Shown: positions 1-7,698 of the stretch, piece after piece
Layout: each line of letters opens with the position of its first letter
How positions within the stretch are numbered: position 1 is the first letter of the stretch
DNA from: JBKPRX01 sp046734795
GTDB lineage: Bacteria > Actinomycetota > Thermoleophilia > Gaiellales > Gaiellaceae
Assembly: GCA_046734795.1 (NCBI GenBank)
Contig: JBKPRX010000068.1
Span: 1 to 15,070 of the forward strand
DNA: 15,070 bases
Direction: 5' to 3'
The notes under the pieces: generated by a model
The model's input: the letters and a program-made list of their open reading frames with translations, nothing else
Told to the model about the DNA's origin: nothing
Databases searched by the model: none
Translations under genes and position numbers: made by a program

Positions 1-1929
1 GCGCAGGACGGCATGGTCGTCAAGACCGCGCGCACCTCGGAGAAGGCCGCCGAGGGCGAGCACGCGACGCTCGAGTTCATTCTCGTCAACCATCCGCTCG
101 ACTGTCCGGTCTGCGACAAGGGCGGCGAGTGCCCGCTGCAGGACCTGACGTTCCGTTACGGGCCCGGCTCGACGCGGATGACGTTCGAGAAGCGCACGTT
201 CGAGAAGCCGATCCCCATCTCGCCGACGATCGCGCTCGACCGCGAGCGCTGCATCCTCTGCTACCGCTGCACGCGATTCTCCGAAGGTGTGTCGGAGGAC
301 GGGGAGCTCGTCGCCGTGAACCGCGGCGCGCACTCGATGATCGCGACGTTCGAGGATCGCCCGTATCGCAGCGTCTTCTCGGGCAACGTGACGGAGCTCT
401 GCCCGGTCGGTGCGCTGCTGCCGACGACGTATCGGTTCGAGGCGCGGCCGTGGGAGATCCAAGACGTGCCGACCGTGTGCGGCATGTGTCCCGTCGGTTG
501 CAACGTGCACGCGAACGTCCGCGAAGGAAAGGTCAAGCGGATCCTCTCTCGCAATCACCCCGAGGTCGACCAAGGATGGCTCTGCGACAAGGGGCGGTTC
601 GCTTTCGGCCATCTGTACGCGGGCGACCGGATCGTCGATGCGCTGCAGCGTGTGCCACGTCGCGGTCTCGGACCCGTTTCGTGGGACGCGGCGATCGACG
701 AAGCGGAGCGTCTGCTCCGCGCTGCGGGTGAGCGCATCGTCGTCGCGCTCTCCGGCTCGGAGACCGTCGAGATGGCGTACTCGCTCGGCAAGCTTCTGCG
801 CCGGGGGCTCGGCGCACACCACGCGGTCCTGCCGGAGGAGGTCTCCGACGCGCTCGATGCATACCGCGCGCCGCTCTCGGCGATCGCGGAGTCGGATCTC
901 GTCGTCGTGCTCGGAGGCGTACCCGTCGAAGAGCGTGCGCCGATTGTCGAGCTTTGGATCAAGCAGGCGCAGCGCCGCGGTGCACGCGTCGTGCACACCC
1001 TCGACGACGACGACTTCCGAAACGCGAACCACCCGACGCTGATCTGGTCGGGACCCGGTGGCCGCGGCGGCGCGACCGTCGCAGGGATTGCCGAGCGGCT
1101 CGGTGTAGAGACGGCGTTCTACCTGCCGGTGACGCCGAACGGTCGCGGGATCGCGGACGCGTGGGCAGCAGCAGCCGACGAGGAAGGCCCTGCGCCCGAG
1201 CCGATCGGCTTGCTGATCGTCAGCGGTGACGAAGCTGCCGCCGACCCGAGTGTGCGCACGCTCGCCGAGCAGGCGGAGTCGGTGCTCGCGATCTCGATGT
1301 TTCATGGGCTCGTCGCCGGCTGGGCGAATCTCATCCTTCCGGGAACGAGCTACCTCGAGCGCGACGGCACGTACATCAACCTCGAGGGTCGCCTCCAGCG
1401 CTTGCGGCGCGCTTCGATCCCGCCCGCTCCGGACGAGCTCGCCTGGCTCTCGAAGCTCGCGGAGCGCTTCGGCGTCGAGATCTCGCCGCACGCCTCGGCT
1501 GTGTTCTCGGAAGTGTCGGAGCTCGCGTTCGCGAAGCTTCCGTTCGGCGAGGTCGGCGAGCGTGCTCCTTTGCGCGGCTACACCGAGCCCGACGAGCACG
1601 TCGAGGCACCGCCGCTGCCGGAGCCCGAGGAGCGTCACACCGATGCGGGCGACCTGCGTGTCATCTGCTACCGGCCGCTCGTCTCGGGTCCTGCCGTCGA
1701 CCGGGTTCCGCCTCTGCACTTCCAGCGGCCCGGCGCCGAGGTCGGTATCTCACGGGACGACGCACGTGCGCGTGGGATCGTCGAGGGCGCCGAGGTGACG
1801 GTCAGCTCGAACGGCACTTCCGTGAAGCTGCGCGCGCGTCTTCGCAGCGACCTGCAGCCGGGGATCCTGCTCGTGCCGGAGCAGCACGCAGGCGCGCTTC
1901 GCACCGGACCCGCCAAGGTGGAGGCCTGA
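1..1929 (+). CDS. nuoG: NADH-quinone oxidoreductase subunit G (NuoG), 5' end missing
   Basis: NuoG is the large Fe-S subunit of the complex I peripheral arm and passes electrons from NADH toward NuoI. The reading frame is open from base 1, so the start and most of the N-terminal 2Fe-2S domain lie outside the window; the Met codon at base 13 is internal. Counting from that Met, H27-x3-C31-x2-C34-x5-C40 fits the His/Cys3 ligand set of cluster N5. C80-x2-C83-x2-C86 with C130 fits N4. C156-x2-C159-x3-C163 with C191 fits N7, a cluster kept only in some lineages. The rest is a molybdopterin-oxidoreductase-like domain (about 205-520) and a C-terminal dinucleotide-binding-like domain (about 550-630), both structural in complex I. 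The stop overlaps the nuoH start by one base. The family and gene order make the identity secure. Confidence 0.97.
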   Translation, partial: AQDGMVVKTARTSEKAAEGEHATLEFILVNHPLDCPVCDKGGECPLQDLTFRYGPGSTRMTFEKRTFEKPIPISPTIALDRERCILCYRCTRFSEGVSEDGELVAVNRGAHSMIATFEDRPYRSVFSGNVTELCPVGALLPTTYRFEARPWEIQDVPTVCGMCPVGCNVHANVREGKVKRILSRNHPEVDQGWLCDKGRFAFGHLYAGDRIVDALQRVPRRGLGPVSWDAAIDEAERLLRAAGERIVVALSGSETVEMAYSLGKLLRRGLGAHHAVLPEEVSDALDAYRAPLSAIAESDLVVVLGGVPVEERAPIVELWIKQAQRRGARVVHTLDDDDFRNANHPTLIWSGPGGRGGATVAGIAERLGVETAFYLPVTPNGRGIADAWAAAADEEGPAPEPIGLLIVSGDEAAADPSVRTLAEQAESVLAISMFHGLVAGWANLILPGTSYLERDGTYINLEGRLQRLRRASIPPAPDELAWLSKLAERFGVEISPHASAVFSEVSELAFAKLPFGEVGERAPLRGYTEPDEHVEAPPLPEPEERHTDAGDLRVICYRPLVSGPAVDRVPPLHFQRPGAEVGISRDDARARGIVEGAEVTVSSNGTSVKLRARLRSDLQPGILLVPEQHAGALRTGPAKVEA

Positions 1930-2918
1930 TGCACGAGGTCTGGTGGATCACCGTTCTGAAGTCGCTCGTGATCATCAACCTCGTGATGGTTGCGTTCGCG
2001 TACACGACGTGGCTCGAGCGCAAGGTGCTCGGGCGCATGCAGCTCCGCTACGGCCCGAACCGCGCGGGCCCGTTCGGCCTGCTGCAGCCGATCGCCGACT
2101 TGATCAAGCTCGTGCGCAAGGAAGCGTTCGAGCCCACGGCCGTGCGCTCGAGCCTCGTCTACATCGCCGCGCCCGTGGTCTCGATGTTCACGGCACTCGC
2201 GGCGTTCATGGTGATTCCGTTCGGCTCCGGCTGGGAGGTGCACGGCTACCAGGTGAACGGCGAGATCCTCAACGTGTCGATCGGCCTGATCGTCGTCTTC
2301 GCGCTGGGCTCGATCGGGATCTACGGCTTCATCGTCGGCGGCTGGGCGTCGGAATCGAAGTACTCGCTGCTCGGGTCGATGCGCACCTGCGCGCAGCTCG
2401 TCTCGTACGAGGTGTCGCTTGCGCTCGCAGTGCTCGGCGTCGTGCTGATGGCGCAGTCGCTCTCGCTCCCGACGATCGTGCACGAGCAAGGCGAGCTGAT
2501 CCCGTACGCCGCGCCGCAGCTCGTCGGCCTCCTCGTGTTCTTCATCGCCGGGATCGCCGAGACGAGCCGTGCGCCGTTCGACTTGCCGGAGGCGGACACG
2601 GAGCTCGTCGCCGGTTACCACACCGAATACTCGGGCATGCGCTGGGGCCTCTTCCAGACCGCGGAGTACGTGAACATGATCACGCTCTCGGCGCTGACGG
2701 TGACGCTCTTCTTCGCCGGCTACCACGGGCCGTGGGCGCCGCTCGGGCCGCTGTGGTTCTTCCTCAAGCTGTTCGCGGTCGTGACGCTCTTCATCTGGCT
2801 GAAGGCGACCCTGCCGCGACTTCGGTACGACCAGCTGATGCGCTTCGGCTGGAAGGTGCTGCTGCCGGTGGCGACGATCAACGCGCTCGTCACGGCCGCC
2901 TTGGTGGTGGCGTTCTAG
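1929..2918 (+). CDS. nuoH: NADH-quinone oxidoreductase subunit H (NuoH)
   Basis: NuoH is the membrane subunit that, with NuoB and NuoD, forms the quinone-binding chamber of complex I. The 329-residue protein has about eight hydrophobic helices. The first-loop signature runs from E30-R31-K32 through YGPNRAGPFG (41-50), and the conserved loop ETSRAPFDLPEADTELVAGY spans 211-230, followed by the EYSG stretch at 233-236. Both loops are hallmarks of the family and line the quinone tunnel in known structures. The ATG overlaps the nuoG stop as TGATG, and purine-rich AAGGTGGAGG (1915-1924) lies just upstream as ribosome-binding sequence. The length is close to that of the E. coli protein, without the long C-terminal extension seen in some actinobacteria. 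The stop overlaps the nuoI GTG start by one base, which suggests translational coupling. Confidence 0.98.
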   Translation: MHEVWWITVLKSLVIINLVMVAFAYTTWLERKVLGRMQLRYGPNRAGPFGLLQPIADLIKLVRKEAFEPTAVRSSLVYIAAPVVSMFTALAAFMVIPFGSGWEVHGYQVNGEILNVSIGLIVVFALGSIGIYGFIVGGWASESKYSLLGSMRTCAQLVSYEVSLALAVLGVVLMAQSLSLPTIVHEQGELIPYAAPQLVGLLVFFIAGIAETSRAPFDLPEADTELVAGYHTEYSGMRWGLFQTAEYVNMITLSALTVTLFFAGYHGPWAPLGPLWFFLKLFAVVTLFIWLKATLPRLRYDQLMRFGWKVLLPVATINALVTAALVVAF

Positions 2919-3412
2919 TGGCCCAGCCGATCACCACGCTCAAGGGCTTCGGCGTCACGTTCAAGCAGATCTTCAAGAAGCCGATTACGCAGCAGTACCC
3001 GGAGTACAAGCGCCCGGTGTATCCGCGCTTCCGCGGCCGGCATCGCCTTCACCTCCACGACAACGGCCTGGAGAAGTGCGTCGGCTGCTCGCTCTGCGCG
3101 GCGGCGTGTCCTGCGGATTGCATCCGCGTCGTGCCGGCCGAGAACACGCCGGACAATCGCGTCTCTGCCGGTGAGCGCTATGCGCGCATCTACGAGATCA
3201 ACATGAGCCGCTGCATCTTCTGCGGCTATTGCGAGATCGCATGCCCGTTCGACGCGATCACGCTCGGCAACGAGTTCGAGCTCTCCGAGTACAACCGCGA
3301 CGACCAGATCTACACGAAGGACATGCTCCTCGCCGAGCCGATCAAGCAGGTGCCGGTCGCGGATCCCGCGTTGTACGACACGCCGATCCCCTACTACAAG
3401 TCCGCCTCGTAG
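2918..3412 (+). CDS. nuoI: NADH-quinone oxidoreductase subunit I (NuoI), 2x[4Fe-4S] protein
   Basis: NuoI carries the two [4Fe-4S] clusters N6a and N6b that link the NuoG/NuoD arm to terminal cluster N2 near the membrane. The 164-residue protein has two ferredoxin-type motifs: C54-x2-C57-x2-C60-x3-C64-P and C99-x2-C102-x2-C105-x3-C109-P. The amphipathic N-terminus (LKGFGVTFKQIFKKP) precedes the PEYKRPVYPRFRGRH stretch that is typical of this subunit. The chosen start is GTG at 2918, overlapping the nuoH TAG stop by one base. The frame stays open far upstream inside nuoH, but the protein similarity begins only here. No strong Shine-Dalgarno is visible, so coupling to nuoH translation is likely. 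The stop is directly followed by the nuoJ ATG. Confidence 0.97.
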   Translation: MAQPITTLKGFGVTFKQIFKKPITQQYPEYKRPVYPRFRGRHRLHLHDNGLEKCVGCSLCAAACPADCIRVVPAENTPDNRVSAGERYARIYEINMSRCIFCGYCEIACPFDAITLGNEFELSEYNRDDQIYTKDMLLAEPIKQVPVADPALYDTPIPYYKSAS

Positions 3413-4021
3413 ATGCTCGCCGCCTCGGCCGGAAACGCACTCGTCTGGGTCGTGTGGGTCGGCGCCGCGTTCGCGTGCCTCGGCTCCGCAGTCGCGGTCG
3501 TCACGTTCAAGAACCCGTTCTACTCGGCGCTCGCGTTGATCGGGAACCTCGGGTCACTCGCGGTGCTGTACCTGCTGCTCGAAGCGGAGTTCGTCGCCGC
3601 CGCGCAGGTGCTCGTCTACGCAGGCGCGGTGATGGTGATGTTCTTGTTCGTGATCGCCTACGTCGGCGACCAGTACGAGACGCCGTGGGCGGGCGGTCCC
3701 GGCTGGCAGACGATCGGTGCAGTTGCGGCCGCCGCGGCGATCTTCGTGGAGATCGTCGTCGCCCTCGGAGTGACGGCCGGCGGTCGGCTCCAGCACTCGC
3801 CGAACGTCGGTGATGCGTTCGGGAGCCCGACGCAGATCGGAAATCTCTTCTTGAGCGACCACCTGCTCGCGTTCGAGATCACCTCGATCGTCCTGCTCGT
3901 CGCGGCTGTCGGCGGTGTGATCCTCGGCGGGCACACGCGCCGCATCGACCCGGAGTCGCCCGAGCCGCAGACGCATCCGCGCGCTCAGCCCGCAGAGCCG
4001 CGCGAAGGAGCTGCCGTCTGA
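3413..4021 (+). CDS. nuoJ: NADH-quinone oxidoreductase subunit J (NuoJ)
   Basis: NuoJ is a membrane subunit between the quinone module (NuoH) and the antiporter-like subunits, and takes part in coupling redox change to proton movement. The 202-residue protein has about five hydrophobic helices. Its TM3 segment LVYAGAVMVMFLF (67-79) is the family signature, including the conserved Tyr69, and TM2 carries the NPFYSAL motif (34-40). Helix five lies near 152-172. A hydrophilic, proline-rich C-terminal tail of about 30 residues follows. The ATG starts immediately after the nuoI TAG, with no convincing ribosome-binding site. The stop overlaps the nuoK start as TGATG. Confidence 0.96.
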   Translation: MLAASAGNALVWVVWVGAAFACLGSAVAVVTFKNPFYSALALIGNLGSLAVLYLLLEAEFVAAAQVLVYAGAVMVMFLFVIAYVGDQYETPWAGGPGWQTIGAVAAAAAIFVEIVVALGVTAGGRLQHSPNVGDAFGSPTQIGNLFLSDHLLAFEITSIVLLVAAVGGVILGGHTRRIDPESPEPQTHPRAQPAEPREGAAV

Positions 4022-4329
4022 TGCTTGGCCCGTCGATCGCCTGGTACGTCGGTGTCGCGGCCTTCCTCTTCGGCATCGGCGCACTCGGCGTCCTGATCCG
4101 ACGCAACACGCTGATCGTTCTCCTGTCACTCGAGATCATGCTGAACGGCGGCAACCTCGCGTTGATCGCGTTCTCGCGGCACACAGGTAACGGCGACGGC
4201 CAGATCTTCGCGCTGACGGTGATGGCGATCGCAGCATCGGAGGTCGTCGTCGGCCTCGGCTTGATCGTGGCGCTCAATCGCCGTCGCCTCGCCCTCGACG
4301 TCGACAAGCTCTCGACCCTCAGAGGATGA
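4021..4329 (+). CDS. nuoK: NADH-quinone oxidoreductase subunit K (NuoK)
   Basis: NuoK is a small three-helix membrane subunit related to MrpC antiporter subunits. It contributes acidic residues to the hydrophilic axis of complex I. The 102-residue length is typical. The two functionally important glutamates are visible: E38 in LLSLEIMLNGGNLALI and E74 in AIAASEVVVGLGLIVAL. The usual Asn after EIMLN is followed by GGN rather than the more common SVN. The ATG overlaps the nuoJ stop by one base, and AAGGAG at 4005-4010 gives a good ribosome-binding site 10 bases upstream. Confidence 0.97.
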   Translation: MLGPSIAWYVGVAAFLFGIGALGVLIRRNTLIVLLSLEIMLNGGNLALIAFSRHTGNGDGQIFALTVMAIAASEVVVGLGLIVALNRRRLALDVDKLSTLRG

Positions 4330-4333
4330 GCGC

Positions 4334-6244
4334 GTGATCGCCGGAGCCTGGCTCTGTCTTGCTGCGCCGCTTGCCGGCACGCTTGCGATCACGCTCGGCG
4401 GGACGCGCATCTCTCGTCGCGTCGCAGCGTGGATCGGCACGGGCTCGGTCGCGGTCGCGTTCGCCGGCGCGATCTGGAGTTTCTTCGCGCTCTGGCTGCA
4501 GCGCGAGCCGTTTCAGCGCTCCGAGCTCTACACGACGTGGACGTGGTTGCAGGCCGGCAGCTTGAAGGTCGGCTTCAGTGTCCTCGTCGATCCGCTCAGC
4601 ACGATGATGATGCTGATCGTCAGCGGCGTCGGGATGCTGATCGTCCTCTACTCCGTCGGCTACATGGACGGCGACGACGAAGAGCGGCGCTACTTCGCGT
4701 ACATCTCGTTCTTCGTCTTCTCGATGCTGCTGCTCGTCGAGGGCGGCAACCTGCTGCTCCTCCTCGTCGGCTGGGGTCTCGTCGGCCTCTCGAGCTATCT
4801 GCTGATCGGCTTCTGGCACGAGCGGCCGAGCGCGATCCAAGCCGCAAAGAAGGCGTTTGTGATGAACGCGTTCGGCGACGCGACGATGGCGCTCGCGCTC
4901 TTCCTGCTCTTCACGCACACCCACTCGCTGGACTTCATCCCTAACTTCGACGCGGCAACGAGCGGCGCTCTCTCGTCGAACGTCGTGAACCTCGTCGCGC
5001 TCGGACTGCTCGGTGGCGCCGTCGCGAAGTCCGCGCAGATCCCGCTCCAGACGTGGTTGCCCGACGCGATGGAAGGCCCGACGCCCGTCAGCGCGCTCAT
5101 CCACGCGGCAACGATGGTCACGGCGGGCGTGTACTTGATCGTGCGCACGCACCCGATCTTCGAAGCGGCGCCGACGGTTCAGCTGATCGCCGCGGGAACG
5201 GGTGCACTAACGCTTCTCGTCGCCGGATTGGTCGCGCTCGTCCAGACGGACATCAAGCGCGTGATCGCGTACTCGACGATGTCGCAGATCGGCTACATGT
5301 TTCTCGCGGCCGGAATCGGTGCGTACGCAAACGCCGAGTTCCATCTGATGACGCATGCGTTCTTCAAGGCGCTGCTCTTCATGGCCGCGGGTGTGTTGAT
5401 CCACGCGCTCGACGGCGAGCAGGAGATCCACAAGATGGCCGGCATCGGACGCGAGATGCCGCGAACGAAGTGGGCGTTCCTGATCGGCTCGCTCGCGCTC
5501 GTCGGGATACCCGTGTTCGCCGGGTTCTTCTCGAAGGACTCGATCATCGCGGCGGCAATGGGCGGCCCGTGGTACGGCTGGATCTTCTGGAGCGTCGCGC
5601 TCGTCGGCACGTTCCTGACGGGGCTGTACGCATTCCGTCTGTACTTCATCGTCTTCCCGGGCGAGCCGAGTGCGTTCGTGCGCGAGCACCTCCATCTGCA
5701 TCGCGGCAAGGAAGGCCCGTGGACGATGACGGTCCCGGTCGGCATCCTCGCGGTGCTCGCAGTCGTCGGCGGCTGGATCCAATTCGCGCCGTTCTGGACG
5801 CCGATCACGGACTGGCTCGCACCGGTCGCGCGCACGCTCGAGAGCGCCGAGCCCACGAACTGGGAGGAAGCGATCTCGTCGATCCTCGCCGTCGCTCTCG
5901 GCCTCGCGGGAATCGGGCTCGCGTGGCTCCTCTACGCCGCGCCCGAGCGCCGCCGCGTCCGCGTGCCGCGCTTCGCGTTCGCGCAGAGCGTGCTCGAGCG
6001 GAAGTTCTACTTCGACGAGCTCTACGACCTCGTCTTCTACAAGCCGATCGCGTTCCTCGCCGTGAAGCTGCGCGTCAACGTCGAAGACCCCTACCTGATC
6101 CAAACCGTCACCGACATCGGCGACGGCGGGCTCGACATCAGCCGACTCACGCGCCGAATCCAGACCGGTCTCGTGCGCACCTACGCGCTCGCGCTCGCAG
6201 GCGGGCTCGCGATCCTCGCCATCGTCCTCGTCTCCGTGCGCTGA
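4334..6244 (+). CDS. nuoL: NADH-quinone oxidoreductase subunit L (NuoL), distal proton channel
   Basis: NuoL is the largest, most distal antiporter-like subunit and has a long lateral helix at its C-terminus. The 636-residue length is near the E. coli 613. Visible family residues are D182, K232 in the TM7 motif AKSAQIPLQTW, H257 in ALIHAATMVTAGVYL, H341 and K345 in THAFFKALLFM, and K401 in FFSKD. Unusually, the TM5 motif reads VGWGLVGLSSYLL, so Gly148 (GGT, 4775-4777) stands where E. coli NuoL has Glu144 in GWEGVGL. The lateral helix and final anchor correspond to about residues 545-636. GTG at 4334 is the start: the nearby ATG at 4326 stops after three codons, and GAGG at 4322-4325 lies 8 bases before the GTG. 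The stop overlaps the nuoM ATG as TGATG. Confidence 0.97.
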   Translation: MIAGAWLCLAAPLAGTLAITLGGTRISRRVAAWIGTGSVAVAFAGAIWSFFALWLQREPFQRSELYTTWTWLQAGSLKVGFSVLVDPLSTMMMLIVSGVGMLIVLYSVGYMDGDDEERRYFAYISFFVFSMLLLVEGGNLLLLLVGWGLVGLSSYLLIGFWHERPSAIQAAKKAFVMNAFGDATMALALFLLFTHTHSLDFIPNFDAATSGALSSNVVNLVALGLLGGAVAKSAQIPLQTWLPDAMEGPTPVSALIHAATMVTAGVYLIVRTHPIFEAAPTVQLIAAGTGALTLLVAGLVALVQTDIKRVIAYSTMSQIGYMFLAAGIGAYANAEFHLMTHAFFKALLFMAAGVLIHALDGEQEIHKMAGIGREMPRTKWAFLIGSLALVGIPVFAGFFSKDSIIAAAMGGPWYGWIFWSVALVGTFLTGLYAFRLYFIVFPGEPSAFVREHLHLHRGKEGPWTMTVPVGILAVLAVVGGWIQFAPFWTPITDWLAPVARTLESAEPTNWEEAISSILAVALGLAGIGLAWLLYAAPERRRVRVPRFAFAQSVLERKFYFDELYDLVFYKPIAFLAVKLRVNVEDPYLIQTVTDIGDGGLDISRLTRRIQTGLVRTYALALAGGLAILAIVLVSVR

Positions 6245-7698
6245 TGGACGTCAACGACCTCACCAACTGGCTCATCTGGCTGCCGATCGGCGCCGCCCTC
6301 GTCCTCTGGATCGTCCCGTTCTCGCGTTACTGGACGGGCGGGATCGCGATGCTCGTCGCACTCGTCGAAGTCGGCATCTGGATCGAGCAAGCCGTCCGCT
6401 TCGACTTCGACAAGCAAGGCCTCCAGTTCGAGACGAAGGCGCAGTGGTTCAGCGACCTGAATGTCTTCTACCACGTCGGGTTCTACGGCTTCTCGCTTTG
6501 GCTCGCCGGGCTGACGGTCGTCGCGGCGGCGGCGTGTATCGGCTACGGGTTCTGGGTCGGCCGCGAGCGGTCGCGGGCCTACTTCGGCCTGATGCTGTTC
6601 CTCACGGGCGCGTCGGTCGCCGTCTTCGCGGCGCAGGACTTGCTGCTCTTCTACGCGGCGTTCGAGGCGATGCTGATCCCGCTCTACGTGCTCGTCGGCG
6701 TCTGGGGCGGCGCGAGACGGAACGCGGCGACGCTCAAGTTCGTGATCTACACGATGGCGGGCTCGCTGCTCATGCTCGCCGCCGTCATCGCCTTCGGCAT
6801 CTCGCAAGGGACTTTCGACCTCGTCGACTCCGCCACGAGTGCAAGCCGCCAGATGTTCCTCGGCTTCGCCGTTGCGTTCGCGATCAAGTCGCCGCTCGTT
6901 CCACTGCACGGGTGGCTTCCGGATGCATACCGCGAGGCGCCGCCGGAGGTTGCCGCATTTCTTTCGGGCGTCGCAGCGAAGGCTGGGCTCTACGGCTTCT
7001 TGCGCATCGCGATCCCGAAGTTCCCGGAGCCGGCGCAGTTCTACCGACCTGCACTGCTCGTGCTCGCGTCGGTGACGTTGATCTACGCGTCGGTGCTCGC
7101 GTTCCGAGTCAGCGACATACGCGGCGTCATCGCGTACTCGAGCCTCGCGCAATCGGGGTTGATCGTGCTCGGCCTGTTCTCGGGAAACGATCAGGGCTTC
7201 GACGGCGCCGTCCTGCAGATGGTCGCGCACGGCCTCGTTTCGGTTTCGCTGTTCCTGCTCGCCGGGATCATCGAGCGTCGCACGACAACCGGCGAGTTCG
7301 ATCGGCTCGGAGGCATGGCGAAAGGCAGACCTGCGCTCGCGACCGCGTTGATGACGGCCGGAATCATCTCGCTCGCCGTGCCGGGGTCGGCGACCTTTGC
7401 CGGCGAGTTCCTGATCCTCACCGGCGCATTCCAGCGCGGCTGGGGCTGGGCCGTCGTCGGCGCGGTCGCGATCGTCCTCGCGGCGATGTACATGCTCCGT
7501 CTCATCTCGGCGGTGCTGCACGAGCGGCGCGGCGCGACGGTGCACGAGGCGGCGCTCGATTTGCGCCCGGCCGAGATCGCGCTGCTCGTGCCGCTCGTCG
7601 GCTGCCTGCTCGCGCTGTCGATCTGGCCGGCGGGAATCAGCGGCCACGCGTTCACGCCTGACTCCCCGACGAACGCGATCGTGGGCAACTTCCGGTGA
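6244..7698 (+). CDS. nuoM: NADH-quinone oxidoreductase subunit M (NuoM), middle proton channel
   Basis: NuoM is the central antiporter-like proton-translocating subunit of complex I. The 484-residue protein has about 14 hydrophobic helices. The key charged residues expected for a working channel are present: TM5 Glu141 in AFEAMLIPLYVL, TM7 Lys215 in FAIKSPLVPLHGWLPDA, and Lys246 in GVAAKAGLYGFLR. The ATG at 6244 overlaps the nuoL stop by one base. The reading frame is open well upstream inside nuoL, but that part is an out-of-frame shadow with no similarity to the family. No Shine-Dalgarno is apparent, so reinitiation after nuoL is likely. The end overlaps nuoN by four bases (GTGA). Confidence 0.97.
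   Translation: MDVNDLTNWLIWLPIGAALVLWIVPFSRYWTGGIAMLVALVEVGIWIEQAVRFDFDKQGLQFETKAQWFSDLNVFYHVGFYGFSLWLAGLTVVAAAACIGYGFWVGRERSRAYFGLMLFLTGASVAVFAAQDLLLFYAAFEAMLIPLYVLVGVWGGARRNAATLKFVIYTMAGSLLMLAAVIAFGISQGTFDLVDSATSASRQMFLGFAVAFAIKSPLVPLHGWLPDAYREAPPEVAAFLSGVAAKAGLYGFLRIAIPKFPEPAQFYRPALLVLASVTLIYASVLAFRVSDIRGVIAYSSLAQSGLIVLGLFSGNDQGFDGAVLQMVAHGLVSVSLFLLAGIIERRTTTGEFDRLGGMAKGRPALATALMTAGIISLAVPGSATFAGEFLILTGAFQRGWGWAVVGAVAIVLAAMYMLRLISAVLHERRGATVHEAALDLRPAEIALLVPLVGCLLALSIWPAGISGHAFTPDSPTNAIVGNFR

Noticed and set aside
1943..2917. An open frame upstream of nuoI inside nuoH
   Set aside because: It is a +1 shadow of nuoH; the NuoI family similarity starts at the GTG at 2918.
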